The notes under the pieces were generated by a model. It was not told where the DNA came from, ran no database searches, and saw nothing but the letters and a program-made list of their open reading frames with translations. Below are positions 6,131 through 7,490 of a stretch of DNA of 7,490 nucleotides, one piece after another. Position numbers and translations under genes: made by a program. Origin of the DNA: a bacterium HR41 (GTDB taxonomy: Bacteria > Actinomycetota > Thermoleophilia > Solirubrobacterales > Thermoleophilaceae); NCBI GenBank assembly GCA_002898855.1, contig BEIR01000053.1, positions 1 to 7,490 on the forward strand. Direction: 5' to 3'. Each line of letters starts with the position of its first letter. Within the stretch, counting starts at the first letter, position 1.

Positions 6131-6580
6131 CTAGACCTCCTTCCACACCTCCACCGACACGCCCTCGACGGGCAGCGGTATCGGCGGCTCGGGCTTGGTC
6201 GCCTTGACGCGCACGCTCGTCGCCCCGAAGCGGTCGACGAGGCGGTCGGCGATCGCCGAACAGAGCCGCTCGAGCGTCTTGTACGAGCGCTCTTGCGCCG
6301 CCAGCGCCACCTGCTCGCAAACCTCGGCGTAGTCGACGGTGTCCTCGATGCGGTCGGTGAGCGTGGCGTCGCAGTGGTCGAGCTCGAAGGAGACGTCGAA
6401 GATCAGACGCTGGCCGAGCTCGCGCTCGGCATCGGTCACGCCGTGCCTGGTGTACAGCGAGAGACCGGTGACCTCGACGGTCACGGCGGGCTCGACCCCG
6501 CCCTCCTCCTCGTCGTCGAACTCAAACTCCTCGTCCTCGCCGTCGGGGTCCTGTCCGAACGGCTCACGCTCCCAGCTCAC
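6131..6580 (-). CDS. folB: Dihydroneopterin aldolase
   Basis: This enzyme cleaves dihydroneopterin to 6-hydroxymethyl-dihydropterin and glycolaldehyde, feeding FolK. The core runs VTVEVTGLSLYTRHGV (33-48), ERELGQRLIFDVSFELD (52-68), DTVDYAEV (80-87), TLERL (102-106), then KATKPEPPIP (126-135). Against S. aureus FolB the functional residues correspond to Glu52, Tyr84, Glu104 and Lys129. GTG at 6580 has an excellent GGGAGG (6585-6590) and gives 149 residues, overlapping the end of folP by 17 bases. The first 32 residues then form a very acidic extension absent from usual 120-residue aldolases: 12 of residues 11-26 are Asp or Glu. A GTG at 6484 (residue 33) would give a standard-length protein, with a purine-rich but distant ribosome site. 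The enzyme call is firm; the start is less so. Confidence 0.93.
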   Translation of the reverse strand: MSWEREPFGQDPDGEDEEFEFDDEEEGGVEPAVTVEVTGLSLYTRHGVTDAERELGQRLIFDVSFELDHCDATLTDRIEDTVDYAEVCEQVALAAQERSYKTLERLCSAIADRLVDRFGATSVRVKATKPEPPIPLPVEGVSVEVWKEV

Positions 6581-7436
6581 TGAACCTCCCAGGGTCGATT
6601 CGCCGCAACGTAGCAACGGCCAGCCGCAGCGCGTCGACGTGTTCGCGCACGTCGTGAACACGGAACACGCTGGCGCCACGCTCGAGCGCGAGCACGTTGC
6701 TGGCGACGGTGCCAGCGACACGTTCGCGCTCCGGACGATCGCAGATGCGCCCGATGAAGCTCTTGCGCGACGTACCGATCAGGATCGGTCGACCGAGGTC
6801 GAGGAACTCGTCGAGACGGGCGATCAGTTCGAGGTTGTGCTCGACGGTTTTGCCGAAGCCGATGCCGGGATCGATCCAGATCCGCTCTTCGGCGATACCG
6901 CGGGCGCGCGCGAACTCGATGCGCTCGACGAGGAACGCTTTCACGTCGCTCACGACATCGTCGTAGCGGGGGTCGATCTGCATCGTTCGCGGCTCCCCGC
7001 GCATGTGCATCAGCACGCAGTAGCAGCGGTGCTCGGCGACAAGGTCGGCCAGCTCGGGGTCGAAACGCAGCGCGGAGATGTCGTTGACGATCGTCGCGCC
7101 GAGCTCGATGGCACGCGCCGCGACCGCAGCTTTGGTGGTGTCGATCGAGATCCACGCCCCCAGCTCCTCGCCGCCGAGCCGTTCGAGCACAGGTTCCACG
7201 CGGCGCAGTTCCTCGTCCGCGGACACCGGATGGGCACCGGGCCGCGTCGACTCGCCGCCGATGTCGACGATCTGCGCGCCGGCGGCGACCAGCTCGCGCG
7301 CGTGCCTGGCCGCTGCGTCCGGATCGCTGAAGAGACCGCCGTCCGAGAACGAGTCGGGCGTCACGTTGACGATGCCCATCACCACCGGATAGCGGAGGCC
7401 GCTAGGGAGTGCAGGCGCTGTGGGGCGCTCGCTCAC
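6564..7436 (-). CDS. folP: Dihydropteroate synthase
   Basis: This 290-residue TIM-barrel enzyme joins 6-hydroxymethyl-dihydropterin pyrophosphate to p-aminobenzoate, giving dihydropteroate; it is the sulfonamide target. All signature loops are present: GIVNVTPDSFSDGG (21-34), DIGGESTRPGA (58-68), ISIDTTK (96-102), VNDISA (117-122), MHMRGEPRTMQ (143-153), IDPGIGFGKT (188-197), GTSRKSFIG (221-229) with the pterin-binding Lys225, and FRVHDV (258-263). The sulfonamide-contact residues Phe28 and Pro64 of the E. coli enzyme are conserved as Phe30 and Pro66, so nothing suggests target-based resistance. GTG at 7436 is the first start available in frame, with no good Shine-Dalgarno; it may overlap an upstream stop. 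Its end overlaps folB by 17 bases. Length is typical of the family. Confidence 0.97.
   Translation of the reverse strand: MSERPTAPALPSGLRYPVVMGIVNVTPDSFSDGGLFSDPDAAARHARELVAAGAQIVDIGGESTRPGAHPVSADEELRRVEPVLERLGGEELGAWISIDTTKAAVAARAIELGATIVNDISALRFDPELADLVAEHRCYCVLMHMRGEPRTMQIDPRYDDVVSDVKAFLVERIEFARARGIAEERIWIDPGIGFGKTVEHNLELIARLDEFLDLGRPILIGTSRKSFIGRICDRPERERVAGTVASNVLALERGASVFRVHDVREHVDALRLAVATLRRIDPGRFSELGA
6585..6590 (-). promoter_or_regulatory. Ribosome binding site deciding the folB start
   Basis: GGGAGG on the minus strand, inside the end of folP, lies 4 bases before GTG 6580. It supports the long folB product with the acidic N-terminus over the shorter form from GTG 6484. Confidence 0.6.
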
Positions 7437-7490
7437 AGCCGGCAGTATCGCCGCACGCGCGCGGAGATGCCGGTGGTCAGCGCCGTGGGC
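7433..7490 (-). CDS. Possible C-terminal end of an unidentified upstream gene
   Basis: On the minus strand one frame is open from the window edge to a TGA at 7433-7435 and reads PTALTTGISARVRRYCRL. The TGA overlaps the folP GTG as GTGA, the same junction seen at three other gene boundaries here, which is the main reason to suspect a real gene end. The fragment is too short to assign; it does not look like the end of GTP cyclohydrolase I (FolE), a common neighbour. A second frame, continuous with folP, is also open but contains no ATG or GTG start. The stretch could equally be non-coding leader. Confidence 0.3.
   Translation of the reverse strand, partial: PTALTTGISARVRRYCRL

Noticed and set aside
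5613..6320. 235-residue version of FolK starting at 6320
   Set aside because: The added 66 residues overlap folB out of frame and are Arg/Gly-rich without FolK similarity; GTG 6122 gives the usual length.
1..7490. tRNA, rRNA, CRISPR, insertion sequence or phage remnants
   Set aside because: None seen: coding density is very high with core metabolic genes in one direction, no regularly spaced repeats, and no transposase or integrase motifs.

Overview
This 7.49 kb window is GC-rich (roughly 70 % by eye) and carries ten recognisable protein genes. All lie on the minus strand, so transcription runs from high to low coordinates. Two housekeeping pathways sit side by side: three folate-biosynthesis genes, then a YihY/BrkB-type membrane protein gene, then a complete type II fatty-acid synthesis (FAS II) cluster. 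No RNA gene, mobile element, CRISPR array or prophage signal was seen. The longest stretch without a gene is about 131 bases (4562-4692).

Layout in transcription order. At the right edge, 7433-7490 may hold the last codons of an unidentified upstream gene. Then come folP (dihydropteroate synthase, 6564-7436), folB (dihydroneopterin aldolase, 6131-6580) and folK (HPPK, 5613-6122), which supply consecutive or adjacent steps of dihydrofolate synthesis. The membrane-protein gene (4693-5616) is joined to folK by a 4-base overlap. After a 131-base gap with a 10-bp inverted repeat and an AT-rich promoter-like patch come fabD (3707-4561), fabH (2638-3714), fabG (1862-2641), acpP (1575-1826), fabF (323-1567) and the first 108 codons of an InhA-like fabI (1-326, running off the left edge). 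Together these cover malonyl transfer to ACP, initiation, ketoreduction, the carrier itself, elongation condensation and enoyl reduction; only a dehydratase is missing from the window.

The organism is most likely a high-GC actinobacterium that depends on a discrete FAS II system and an InhA-type enoyl reductase. A deep lineage such as Thermoleophilia or Rubrobacteria would fit, but this is inferred from gene order, GC content and protein flavour, not from any search. Eight of the ten genes start with GTG, and three certain junctions (plus one possible) are 4-base GTGA stop/start overlaps, suggesting translational coupling.

I see no new biological system here; the content is core metabolism. 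The points worth a second look are smaller. The FabI NADH-pocket motif has Ala at two positions tied to isoniazid and triclosan resistance in relatives. FabG has Asp in place of the catalytic-tetrad Asn. FabH has an Arg-rich N-terminal extension and FolB a very acidic one. There is a palindrome-rich leader before fabD. Finally, a near-absolute preference for the codon pair GCG-ATC creates ten copies of the octamer GCGATCGC.
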